From Nostoc piscinale CENA21 (GTDB taxonomy: Bacteria; Cyanobacteriota; Cyanobacteriia; Cyanobacteriales; Nostocaceae), in contig NZ_CP012036.1 of NCBI RefSeq assembly GCF_001298445.1, positions 419,267 to 483,266 of the forward strand: 64,000 nucleotides of DNA, given 5' to 3'. The notes beneath the pieces are model-generated. The model ran no database searches and was not told the DNA's origin. It worked only from the letters and a program-made list of their open reading frames with translations. Positions 17,407-26,123 of this stretch are shown here, one piece after another. Both the position numbers and the translations under genes were made by a program. Position 1 is the stretch's first letter; every line of letters begins with the position of its first letter.

Positions 17407-17441
17407 CCCTGTTCCCTGTTGCCTGTCACCTGTTCCCTATG
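17407..17441. repeat. Heptamer STRR array (CCCTGTT type, 5 units)
   Basis: Contiguous units CCCTGTT, CCCTGTT, GCCTGTC, ACCTGTT, CCCTATG directly upstream of the carotenoid oxygenase. It overlaps an alternative ATG at 17439, which is one reason to prefer the start at 17511. Confidence 0.75.
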
Positions 17442-17510
17442 AGGATTGCTATATTGTCATCATTAAGATTAAGTACTATTGCAAATTCACAGAGTTTTGT
17501 AGACAACATC

Positions 17511-18899
17511 ATGACCACAACAGCAGTGAATCCTTATCTTGATGGCAATTTTGCACCAATTTCAGCAGAAATTACGGCGGAAAACCAGCAAGTAATTGGT
17601 GAACTACCACCAGAACTCTCAGGGATGTTTGTACGAAATGGCCCTAACCCGCAATATTCACCTATTGGTCAGTATCACTGGTTTGATGGAGACGGGATGC
17701 TGCACGGTGTCAGAATTAGTGGAGGTAAGGCGGTTTATCGCAACCGTTATGTGCAGACGCAAAAATGGCAAACTGAACATGAAGCGGGTAAAGCAATATT
17801 GACTGGGTTGCTTGAACCACCACAAACAGATGCACCGCCAATATCGAGAAATACAGCCAATACTGCCTTAGTGTGGCATGGTGGTCAGTTGTTAGCCGTT
17901 TGGGAAGCGGGTGCGCCTCATACAATTCAAGTACCTGAGTTAAAGACAATTGGCGAACACACTTATAATGGCAAACTTGTTTCTCCGTTTACGGCACACC
18001 CAAAGGTAGATCCAATTACGGGTGAAATGGTGTTCTTTGGCTATTCAGTTATGCCGCCATATTTACAATACGGCATAGTTTCCGCCGCCGGGGAGTTGTT
18101 ATCAACTGTACCGATTGAAATTCCTGAACCTGTGATGATGCACGACTTTGCCATTACAGAAGACTATACAATTTTCATGGATTTACCCTTGACCTTCAAT
18201 CCAGCACGGATGCAGCAGGGAAAACCCATGATCATGTTTGAGTGCGATCGCCCCAGTCGTTTTGGCATTCTCCCACGCCACGGTGATAACAGCAAGATTC
18301 AATGGTTTGAAAGTCCCTCGTGCTACGTGTTTCATACCCTCAACGCCTATCAACAAGGTGATGAAGTCGTATTAATCGCCTGTCGAATGAGTTCTACTTC
18401 TGTGTTGGGTTTTAATGGCGTTGATGATCCTGATGCGAATATTCCCAGACTCCATCAATGGCGGTTTAACCTCAAGACTGGGGCTGTCTCTGAGTCCAGA
18501 TTAGATGACATAGCTGGAGAATTTCCCCGCGTCAACGAAAACTTGTTGGGACGACAAACTCGCTATGGCTACGTAAATAAAAGCGCACCTACGCCTGTGC
18601 CTTTGTTTGACGGTGTAATCAAATACGATTTTGATAGGGGTACATCCCAAATCCATGAATTTGGGCAAGGGCGTTATGGTGGTGAGTCTATATTTGCACC
18701 GCGTCCTCACGCCACGGCTGAAGATGATGGCTGGTTAATGACTTTTGTCCATGATGAGACAGCCAATACTTCAGAATTATTGGTGATGAATGCTCAAGAT
18801 ATTACTGGCGAACCTGTAGCGCGAGTGTTAATTCCCCAACGTGTACCTTATGGGTTTCATGCTGCTTGGGTGACTGAGAAACAGTTACAAGGGTTTTAG
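17511..18899 (+). CDS. Carotenoid cleavage oxygenase family protein
   Basis: A 462-residue member of the carotenoid/apocarotenoid oxygenase (RPE65-like) family, non-haem Fe(II) enzymes that split polyene double bonds. The four iron-binding histidines are visible: His163 in TAHPKVD, His211 in MMHDFAIT, His275 in VFHTLNAY and His450 in GFHAAW. The N-terminal motif FVRNGPNPQYSP and WFDGDGMLHGV are typical. I start at ATG 17511 (MTTTAVNPYLDGNF); an in-frame ATG at 17439 lies in repeat DNA. The substrate and the cleaved bond cannot be told from sequence. Confidence 0.88.
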   Translation: MTTTAVNPYLDGNFAPISAEITAENQQVIGELPPELSGMFVRNGPNPQYSPIGQYHWFDGDGMLHGVRISGGKAVYRNRYVQTQKWQTEHEAGKAILTGLLEPPQTDAPPISRNTANTALVWHGGQLLAVWEAGAPHTIQVPELKTIGEHTYNGKLVSPFTAHPKVDPITGEMVFFGYSVMPPYLQYGIVSAAGELLSTVPIEIPEPVMMHDFAITEDYTIFMDLPLTFNPARMQQGKPMIMFECDRPSRFGILPRHGDNSKIQWFESPSCYVFHTLNAYQQGDEVVLIACRMSSTSVLGFNGVDDPDANIPRLHQWRFNLKTGAVSESRLDDIAGEFPRVNENLLGRQTRYGYVNKSAPTPVPLFDGVIKYDFDRGTSQIHEFGQGRYGGESIFAPRPHATAEDDGWLMTFVHDETANTSELLVMNAQDITGEPVARVLIPQRVPYGFHAAWVTEKQLQGF

Positions 18900-18904
18900 T
18901 TATA

Positions 18905-19010
18905 GGACTTACGCACAAAGATTTTCTGTGGAGACTGGGTGTAAGGGTGAAAGGGTTTAGGGGTGTATGTATCTAAAACCCTTACACCCTCTTCCCAACC
19001 CTTGATTTGA
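18905..19010 (+). repeat. Interspersed repeat copy B (GGACTTACGCA family)
   Basis: It starts GGACTTACGCACAAAG like copies at 5597 and 30528. Internally it contains GGGTGTAAGGGT (about 18939) and its inverse ACCCTTACACCC (about 18978), which can fold into a hairpin. It separates the carotenoid oxygenase from the coaR-like gene. Confidence 0.7.
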
Positions 19011-19048
19011 TGAAGATATTCGACAAGCTTTAATTTTTGCATCTTCCT

Positions 19049-20158
19049 ATGAATAATTGTTCTTTAACAATCAAAGAACTAACGGAAGCAGTTGGTGGTG
19101 GCATTACACCGAGGATGGTACGACATTACCATCAATTAGGTTTGTTGCCGCAACCAGTTAGGTCGCCGAGTAACTATCGTCTCTATACAGAACAAGATGT
19201 CATACGGCTGCAAAGAATTGTGGCGTTGAAGCAACAAGGGTTCCAACTCAACCACATCCGCCACATTTTGGAGATGGAACCAGAAACGGACACTTTGACA
19301 GCGCAATTACAAAAACAGTATCGGGCGATTATGCAGCAAATTGCCCAATTGCGACAAACTGCCTCAGCCTTAGAAGGATTATTAGGACGCGATCGCCATT
19401 GTCAAATTATGCAGGCGGAAGTCTTAGCCCAACTAAAATTGTTAGAAGTTGAAACCCAAATGGGATTAGGCGGGTTGGAACAACTTTGGAGTGGTTTAGA
19501 TGCCCAGGTACACACCCACTCAGAAGCATTTGCGGAGTCTTTACAATGTTTGTTACCTGATTTATCTGACCGTTCCGAAATTGAACAACACCTAATTTCG
19601 CAATTGGTTTTAGCTTGTGGTGATGTGAGTTTAGCATCTTTTGTGAGAGTCAGTGCTGGAGCGATCGCCGCTAGTCGTCACGCCCTATCAGCTAGTTGTG
19701 AGATTTTTGTTGATATTCCTACCGTTGCCGCCGCTTTAGATCAAACAAGATTAGCTCATTTAAGTTGTCGCATCACAACTTTAATTAATAACCCCCACAT
19801 CACCACCGCCACAGAAGCCGAACAGGAATTTTGGCAACATCAAGAATGGCAAGAAAAATTATTACAAGTTTCTCAGGGTAGCATTTTAGTCATTGGTTAT
19901 GCACCCTCTGTATTGTTAGCAACCTGCACCGCCATCAAAGCCCAAAAAATTCAACCCGCCCTAATCATCGGAATGCCCATCGGCTTTAGCCATGCACCCG
20001 CTGCCAAACGCCAAATTATCCAACAAGTAACTCCCGCAATCACCATAGAAGGAACTTTGGGCGGCGGTTTACTAGCAGCCACAACCCTGAATGCCTTGGT
20101 TGAGTCACTCATTGAAAAGCCGAATTGTCATTGTTATTTATCGGAGAGTAGAAGCTAA
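19049..20158 (+). CDS. coaR: CoaR-like MerR-family regulator fused to precorrin isomerase-like domain
   Basis: A 369-residue protein. Residues 1-75 are a MerR winged-helix domain (LTIKELTEAVGGGITPRMVRHYHQLGLLP). A coiled-coil follows to about 130, then a CbiC/CobH precorrin-8X methylmutase-like domain (ACGDVSLASFV, GAIAASRHAL, GMPIGFSHAPAAK). A C-terminal Cys360-His361-Cys362 motif is present. This is the architecture of Synechocystis CoaR, which senses cobalt and activates the CoaT exporter. ATG 19049 follows the family start. Unlike Synechocystis, no CoaT-type P-ATPase gene is adjacent, so its target is elsewhere or different. Confidence 0.85.
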   Translation: MNNCSLTIKELTEAVGGGITPRMVRHYHQLGLLPQPVRSPSNYRLYTEQDVIRLQRIVALKQQGFQLNHIRHILEMEPETDTLTAQLQKQYRAIMQQIAQLRQTASALEGLLGRDRHCQIMQAEVLAQLKLLEVETQMGLGGLEQLWSGLDAQVHTHSEAFAESLQCLLPDLSDRSEIEQHLISQLVLACGDVSLASFVRVSAGAIAASRHALSASCEIFVDIPTVAAALDQTRLAHLSCRITTLINNPHITTATEAEQEFWQHQEWQEKLLQVSQGSILVIGYAPSVLLATCTAIKAQKIQPALIIGMPIGFSHAPAAKRQIIQQVTPAITIEGTLGGGLLAATTLNALVESLIEKPNCHCYLSESRS

Positions 20159-20634
20159 AGGTTAGAGGTTAGGGATTAGTGATTATTCCCCTACACCCTG
20201 GCACCCTTTACACCCTTATACCCCTTACCCTCGATTTCATACATCAATCCCTATTGTGTATATTTTTATGACAATAACCTGGGCGAATTCAACATACATG
20301 TGTTGGTTAGATCGACATCTCTAGCAGTAGCCAAGTTAGTTTGGACATCGGTAAATTTAAACGACAGTAACAAATTTTTAACTATGTCATCTATCACCTG
20401 TAACCTGTAACCTATGACCTGTCTGCTACGGAATGGTTTAAAAAACCTAAACAACGCATGAAAAATGGTAAAAGTCAAGATAAAGTAAAACACAGTATAG
20501 ATTCGGATACGTAAATCACACATTTTTCAAAGAAACTTGACACCAGATGTATAATTAGCGCGTCTCCTCTTGGATTAAAAAATTACATTGAGGACTGGCC
20601 GTTTGCTGTTTTCTGTACCTGGGATTAGGAGCTT
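20159..20634. other. Intergenic region (476 bases) with heptamer-type repeats
   Basis: It contains direct CACCCT/TACACCC-rich DNA at about 20,190-20,235 and a heptamer array CACCTGT, AACCTGT, AACCTAT, GACCTGT near 20,397-20,424. No convincing gene is present; the minus-strand frame at 20266-20523 overlaps the array and is rejected. The 3' end carries TTAGGAGCTT, a ribosome site for the next gene. Confidence 0.5.
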
Positions 20635-23600
20635 ATGGGGCAACAACAAAAACAAGATAGTGCGATCGTCAACCTGGTATTATCGTTAGCTTTAGCTACA
20701 TCTCCGATGGCAGCAACTTGGCTTGTGTCGGCACCAGTGTTGGCACAATCTGCCACTGACACTCCCTCATTTTCGCTGCCAAAAACAGTGGAGGATGGAT
20801 CTACAGTGCGTGTTGATGGCTCTGGTACCTTGGCGCTGGTGAATCAAAACATGAAGGCAAGTTTTGAGAAACAGTTTGCTGGTACAAGGGTAGAAGTTGC
20901 CAACAACGGTACAGAAGCGGCGATTAAAGCTGTACTTGATGGACAAGCTGATATTGCGGCGATTGGGCGTGGTTTAACTCCTGAAGAAAAAGCCCAAGGT
21001 TTAGAGCAAGTGCGGTTACACCGCGAAAAAATTGCCATCATTGTCGGTGAAGAAAATCCCTTTAAAGGCAGTTTGACCGATAGACAATTTGCCAGAATTT
21101 TCCGTGGTAAAAGTATTACTGATTGGTCACAGTTGGGCGGGCGAGCAGGCAAAATAAGAGTTATTGATCGTCCAGATAGTAGTGATACACGTCAAGCACT
21201 CAACAATTACCCAGTCTTTAAAGCGGCAAAATTCGCTACAAGCGAGACGGCTACTAAATTAACGGAAGATAACACCGCCGAAATTGCCAAACAACTGGGT
21301 AAAGATGGTATTAGTTACGCCAGAGTGAATCAAATCAGTCAGTTACCTGGGGTGCGGGTACTGCAATTACATCAAGCTTTACCTAATGATCCGAAATATC
21401 CTTTTTCTCAACCTTTAGTTTACGTTTATAAAAAGAATCCTAGCCCTGCTGTCGCAGGTTTTCTCGGCTTTGCTTTAGCAAAACCAGGAAAACAAGCAAT
21501 AGAAACAGCAAGAACAGAAGAAGCAGAAGCGATCGCTAAAGGTGAATCTCCTACCTTGCTGTTGGCTGTCAATCCCCAATCTACACCAGTCACCACACCC
21601 CAAGCTAGTACTGTTCCATTTACCACGCCAGCAGCGATCGCCACTACAGCCCCCACAGCAGCAGCAACAACAGGGGAACCGCAACCATTAGCTTCCACCG
21701 CCCCAGCTGCTATAGGCGAACAACCACCACAGCCTGCTAACGCCCCAGCCGCTACAGGTGAACAGCAAACTCCTGCACCCGCCGCAAATAATCCCATCAC
21801 TCAAGGACAAATACCACTATGGTGGTTAGTTCTACCCATAGCGGTAATTGCCGGCTTGTTGTTGTGGATGATTAGAACCAGTCCATCAAGTCCCCCAGAA
21901 GCAGAAGACACACCACCCCCAACACCTCAACCACCTGCACCAGATATAGCCGCAGCCAATGAGCCAACAGCAATTAGCGAACCTCCAGAAGTTCCCCCCA
22001 CTAATTGGGCTAACGGTAATGGGTTTCACAATGGTGCGAAAGTCTTAGAAGGTACGATCGCAGCTTCCACCACAGATGCGGCTTTAGCTGTTGGTACAGG
22101 GACGGCGCTCGGTTCTATTATTGTCGGCAAAGACTCCAACCATCATCACAGCTCAGACAATAATGACGATCTCAGCATCTCACCTTGGGATATGGAAGCA
22201 CCAGCCGCAGTTGTGAATACTGCCTATCCGCCGATTTTAGATAGGTCGAAAACCACAGTCAATTCCGAATCATCAACCATATCTGAAGAGCCAGAGGCCA
22301 CAGTCGAAACGACTCCAGAGCCATTAGAAGTCAGTCCGACGGAAACAGAAATCAATGCAAGCATCGACTTGCCCGAAATATCTGACAACTCGACAGATGA
22401 AGATGATTGGGGTTTTGACCTCACAGAAAATCTGCCAACAACAGACTCACAGCTAGACCCAGAAATCGAGAAATTGAATTTCGTAGCAGATGCAGCAGAA
22501 CCTGAGCCAGAAGAAACAGAGGAGTTAATTGTGACTAATTCAGAAAGTTTACCAGGTGCAGGGATAGGAGATTGGTCGGGGATAAATCCACCAGCCGCAA
22601 CCGAGCAAACATCAACTATTACCACCACGGAAATTTTAGCGATCGCCGATCCCTACAGTAAAGTGGTTCTCATCCCCAAAACCCATGATTTAGCAGAGGT
22701 GACTTGGGAAATTTCCCCCACCGCCCTACAGATGCTGCAAAATGCTGGACAATCACAATTTATTTTGCGACTGTATGATGTCACCAATATTGATATGAGT
22801 TATCAACAGCCCCACTTGGTGCAGCAATATGAATGTGATATCCAGACCTCTGGCGGCTCCGTGGCAATTCCCCAAACTGATCGCGATTATATTGCAGCCA
22901 TTGGCTATGGCAATGTAGATGATCGCTGGGTAACACTGGCTCATTCTGATATTGCCCGTGTCTTTGGCAGTCCCCATATAACTAATAAAGCCGCTAATGT
23001 GGTGTTAGTTGATGAAACCAGCAGCGTAACTCTCACAGCGCGCACACACCAATTAGCTGATGTTTCTTGGCACATTTCTGACACTAGCAAACAAATGTTG
23101 CAAAATGGCGGCATTTTCCAATTAGCTGTGCGGCTGTATGATGTCACCAATATTGATATGAGCTATCAACAGCCACAATTAGTACAGCAATCGGAATTTG
23201 ACTTCGCCACATCCGATAGCTCTTTGGGAATACCCACACCCGATCATGATTACATTGCAGAAATTGGCTATTCTATCGTGGGCGATCGCTGGGTGAGTAT
23301 TGCACGTTCTCCAATTGTGCGCGTCTTCAGCCCTCTTTATAGCGAAGATGCACATCCCGCAATTAAAGAGCAGTCCTCCCACTCACCCATCGACAACAGT
23401 AGTATTAGCCTGACTCCACGCACTCCTAAATGGGCTTATGCGGCTTGGGAACTGTCAGAAATCCGCAAACAAATGCTGCAAGATGCTGGTATTTTGCAAT
23501 TAGCACTGCGACTTTATGATGCCACTGACATTGATATGAGTTATCAGCAGCCGCAATTAATTCAGCAGTATGAATGCGAAGAAATCACCCATGACCGCTA

Positions 23601-23952
23601 TGTGGCAATTCCCACCAGCGATCGCGATTATCTAATTGAACTTGGCTATGCTACAGAAACCGAAGGTTGGGTAACAATTGCTCGTTCGTCTGCGGTTCGC
23701 ATCTTCAGCCGTCCCCAACGCGATTTCTGGTTTGTTGCCGATGCCGAGTTAATTATTCACGGTGCAACAGAACCAAATGCAACTGTGAATATTGCCGGGA
23801 ATCCCATCGCCCTCAAACCCGATGGCACATTTCACCTGCGCGTTCCCTTCTCGGAGAACTTGATTGACTACATCATGACGGCGGTGGCTGCTGATGGCGA
23901 AAAATCCAAGACAATTCACAAAAAGTTCTCCCAAGAACTACCAGAAGCATAG
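20635..23952 (+). CDS. PstS-like periplasmic domain, membrane helix and three DUF4912 repeats
   Basis: An 1105-residue membrane protein. A signal/anchor (about 12-38) leads to a PstS-like phosphate-binding fold (about 55-300: VRVDGSGTLALVN, DGQADIAAIGRG, FARIFRGKSITDWSQLGG). A Pro/Ala/Thr linker and one membrane helix (about 398-420, LWWLVLPIAVIAGLLLWMI) follow, then an acidic low-complexity region. Three tandem DUF4912 domains (about 672-1035) each carry RLYDVTNIDMSYQQP or RLYDATDIDMSYQQP. A small beta domain closes the protein. The layout suggests sensing outside and signalling or scaffolding inside; this is inference. A good ribosome site (TTAGGAG) precedes the start. Confidence 0.85.
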   Translation: MGQQQKQDSAIVNLVLSLALATSPMAATWLVSAPVLAQSATDTPSFSLPKTVEDGSTVRVDGSGTLALVNQNMKASFEKQFAGTRVEVANNGTEAAIKAVLDGQADIAAIGRGLTPEEKAQGLEQVRLHREKIAIIVGEENPFKGSLTDRQFARIFRGKSITDWSQLGGRAGKIRVIDRPDSSDTRQALNNYPVFKAAKFATSETATKLTEDNTAEIAKQLGKDGISYARVNQISQLPGVRVLQLHQALPNDPKYPFSQPLVYVYKKNPSPAVAGFLGFALAKPGKQAIETARTEEAEAIAKGESPTLLLAVNPQSTPVTTPQASTVPFTTPAAIATTAPTAAATTGEPQPLASTAPAAIGEQPPQPANAPAATGEQQTPAPAANNPITQGQIPLWWLVLPIAVIAGLLLWMIRTSPSSPPEAEDTPPPTPQPPAPDIAAANEPTAISEPPEVPPTNWANGNGFHNGAKVLEGTIAASTTDAALAVGTGTALGSIIVGKDSNHHHSSDNNDDLSISPWDMEAPAAVVNTAYPPILDRSKTTVNSESSTISEEPEATVETTPEPLEVSPTETEINASIDLPEISDNSTDEDDWGFDLTENLPTTDSQLDPEIEKLNFVADAAEPEPEETEELIVTNSESLPGAGIGDWSGINPPAATEQTSTITTTEILAIADPYSKVVLIPKTHDLAEVTWEISPTALQMLQNAGQSQFILRLYDVTNIDMSYQQPHLVQQYECDIQTSGGSVAIPQTDRDYIAAIGYGNVDDRWVTLAHSDIARVFGSPHITNKAANVVLVDETSSVTLTARTHQLADVSWHISDTSKQMLQNGGIFQLAVRLYDVTNIDMSYQQPQLVQQSEFDFATSDSSLGIPTPDHDYIAEIGYSIVGDRWVSIARSPIVRVFSPLYSEDAHPAIKEQSSHSPIDNSSISLTPRTPKWAYAAWELSEIRKQMLQDAGILQLALRLYDATDIDMSYQQPQLIQQYECEEITHDRYVAIPTSDRDYLIELGYATETEGWVTIARSSAVRIFSRPQRDFWFVADAELIIHGATEPNATVNIAGNPIALKPDGTFHLRVPFSENLIDYIMTAVAADGEKSKTIHKKFSQELPEA

Positions 23953-24105
23953 TTGTTGATTCTAGAGAGTAAGGAACAGTCAATGATATCTGTTCCTTAT
24001 TCCGAGAAATACACCTCAGAATAGGCAGGATTTACCATTCATGATTAATTAATTCTAATTTCGGAATTTTGAATTATTGAATACGTAATTTTCATCTGGA
24101 GATAG

Positions 24106-24561
24106 ATACCGCAAAGAGAAGAAATTATTGCCACAGTATTTGGCGTAGTGTTATTTACGTTATTAGTACAGGGTTTAACTACCCAACCATTATTAGAAAA
24201 ATTACAACTTTTAGGTTCGCAACCGTTACGCCAACAATATATGGAAGCAATTGCGCGTCAAGTTGCTCTCCAGCGATCGCTAGAATATTTAGAGACAGCA
24301 CAAAAGCGTCCTGGTATTAGCCTAGAGTTTTATCATTATCAAAAAACATTACTCACAGGAGAGATTAATTTTTTACAAGAAAAAATTGATAAATTGTTGG
24401 ATGAATATCCAAATTTGCAAGAGTTTACCACTGAAGAACTGCGAGGAGAACTGTTAGCTGTGGAAGCAGAAACCTACGCTGAGTTTGTGCGTGCAGGAAA
24501 GTTAAATAAAGAACTGTCACCTTTTTTGCAAACAAATCATGATAGTGAGCATCAAGAATAA
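24106..24561 (+). pseudogene. C-terminal remnant of a CPA1-type Na+/H+ antiporter
   Basis: The frame from about 24106 reads IPQREEIIATVFGVVLFTLLVQGLT, which is the last membrane helix of NhaP/CPA1-type sodium/proton antiporters. A polar tail of about 125 residues follows (ARQVALQRSLEYLE, FLQEKIDKLLDEYP). The preceding codon is TAG and no upstream antiporter sequence exists, so roughly 400 N-terminal residues are missing. An internal GTG at 24148 gives a 137-residue frame, but the product would lack the transport core. It overlaps the converging ABC ATPase remnant by 10 bases. Confidence 0.8.
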
Positions 24562-25452
24562 GGGTTTCGAGTAACTTCCAAATAAATATGTTCTAAACGT
24601 ACAGGCTGACGAGCGATCGCCTCAATATTTATCCCTGCAAATCGGTCAAGAATTTCTTTTAATTCCAGGGGTTCTGGTAGCCAAAAAGCTAACTCATTAC
24701 CATAATATTTAGGTGTAAAATTATATTCCTGGGCGCGGGCGATCGCTTGTTCTTTTTCAGTAGTTTGTAAAACTAAAATTTCGGCGGCTGGAATTAATTT
24801 ACGTAACTCGCTTAAACTGCCCTCAGCCAAAATTTGCCCATCTTTGAGAATGCCAATTTGATGACAAAGCCGCTCGGCTTCATCTAATAAATGCGTCGTT
24901 AATAAAATGGTAATTCCCTGATTACTCAATTGCCGAATTAACTCCCAAATTTCGTACCTTGATTCAATATCTAACCCAGTAGTTGGCTCATCTAAAATTA
25001 AAAATTTTGGTTGATGAACCAAAGCAACTGCAATATTCAACCGTCGCTGCATCCCACCACTGAGAGTTTCGACAGGACTTTTGGCTCTATCCAATAAATT
25101 TACCGCCGCGAGAGTCATTTGTATTTGTTCCGTGCGAGTTCTTTTATCTAATCCATAAATATCGGCAAAAAACTTTAAATTTTCTTCGCAAGTCAGAGTT
25201 TTATAAAGTAAATTCTCTTGCGGTGCAACGCCAATGATTTTTTTTTGTCGCCTCTGAAACTGGCTGATGATTAATTGTAATATCACCACTATCAGCTTTC
25301 AGTAAATTACAAATAATATTAATTGTGGTTGTCTTACCAGCGCCATTCGCACCGAGTAAACCATAAATTTCTCCTGCTGCGATATGCAGATTTAAATTTT
25401 GAATAACTTTTCTTTGAGAATAAGATTTATTTAGGTTTCTAATGGTCAGCAT
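24552..25452 (-). pseudogene. ABC transporter ATP-binding protein, single-base frameshift
   Basis: A CcmA-like ABC-2-type ATPase of about 300 residues in two frames. The first (25201-25452) holds the Walker A GANGAGKTTT. The second (24552 to about 25246) holds the Q-loop APQENL, signature LSGGMQRRL, Walker B LILDEPTTGLD and the switch TTHLLDEAE. They join at nine A on the coding strand (25238-25246); with eight A the frame continues as EATKKIIGVAPQEN. All ATPase motifs are otherwise intact. No permease partner is adjacent. It may be damaged, a sequencing indel, or expressed by A-run slippage. Confidence 0.82.
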
Positions 25453-25672
25453 ATTTTAAATTTTCGATTATGTAGTTAATATATTTGTCCGATGTCTGAT
25501 CAAACATTATGTTTTCATTAACAGGGAACAGGGGAATATCACGCAACGCCGTTTTCCTTCCTAGCTTATTTCTTTTCTGTTGCCTGTTGCCCGTTCTCTG
25601 TTCCCTCTCCCGCAGGGAGTTGATTTACAATTTGGAACAACAGCAGAACGAATTCAGGTAGAGAAAATCAGT

Positions 25673-26011
25673 ATGACACTTGCACTAGGGATGATTGAAG
25701 TTTATGGAGTTCCCGCCGCCGTAGAAGCGGCAGATGCTATGTGTAAAGCTGCCTGTATTACTTTTGTTGGTTACGAAAATACTGATTTGGGTAGAATAAC
25801 TGTACTGATTCGGGGAGAAATTGGCGAAGTTAACGTTGCGGTTATCTCAGGATTAGCAGCAATAGCACAAGTCAATGGTGGCGAGGTACTTTCTTTTCAT
25901 ATTATTCCTCGTCCTCATGAAAATCTAGAATATGTTTTACCCATTCATCTTTCAGCAAATATAGAAAATTTCAATGCAGATATTCGCTTTCCTCCACCCT
26001 TGTCAGCGTAA
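25673..26011 (+). CDS. CcmK-family carboxysome shell protein (BMC domain), solitary paralogue
   Basis: A 112-residue bacterial-microcompartment hexamer protein with MTLALGMIEVYGVPAAVEAADAM, RITVLIRGEIGEV, NGGEVLSFHIIPRPHENLEYVLPI. This is clearly the CcmK type that tiles the carboxysome shell. At the pore loop, where CcmK2 has Lys36-Ile-Gly-Ser-Gly40, this protein has Asn36-Thr-Asp-Leu-Gly40, so the central pore would be chemically different. It stands apart from a ccm operon, like the satellite paralogues CcmK3-CcmK6. ATG 25673 is the family start; the 31 residues upstream in the open frame derive from heptamer repeat DNA. Confidence 0.85.
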   Translation: MTLALGMIEVYGVPAAVEAADAMCKAACITFVGYENTDLGRITVLIRGEIGEVNVAVISGLAAIAQVNGGEVLSFHIIPRPHENLEYVLPIHLSANIENFNADIRFPPPLSA

Positions 26012-26123
26012 ATGTGCTAATAATTACAACCAATTACTTTTCAAACAACCTCCAAAAAAAATAAAATATATTAAGATTATTTAAGTAAGACAATTACTCA
26101 CTTAGCGACAAAACAGAAAAAAC

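Noticed and set aside
20266..20523. Minus-strand 85-residue frame in the coaR to PstS-like gap
   Set aside because: Partly made of heptamer repeat DNA; no coding character or ribosome site.
23667..23934. Short frames inside the DUF4912 protein on either strand
   Set aside because: They are shadows of the long, motif-supported frame.
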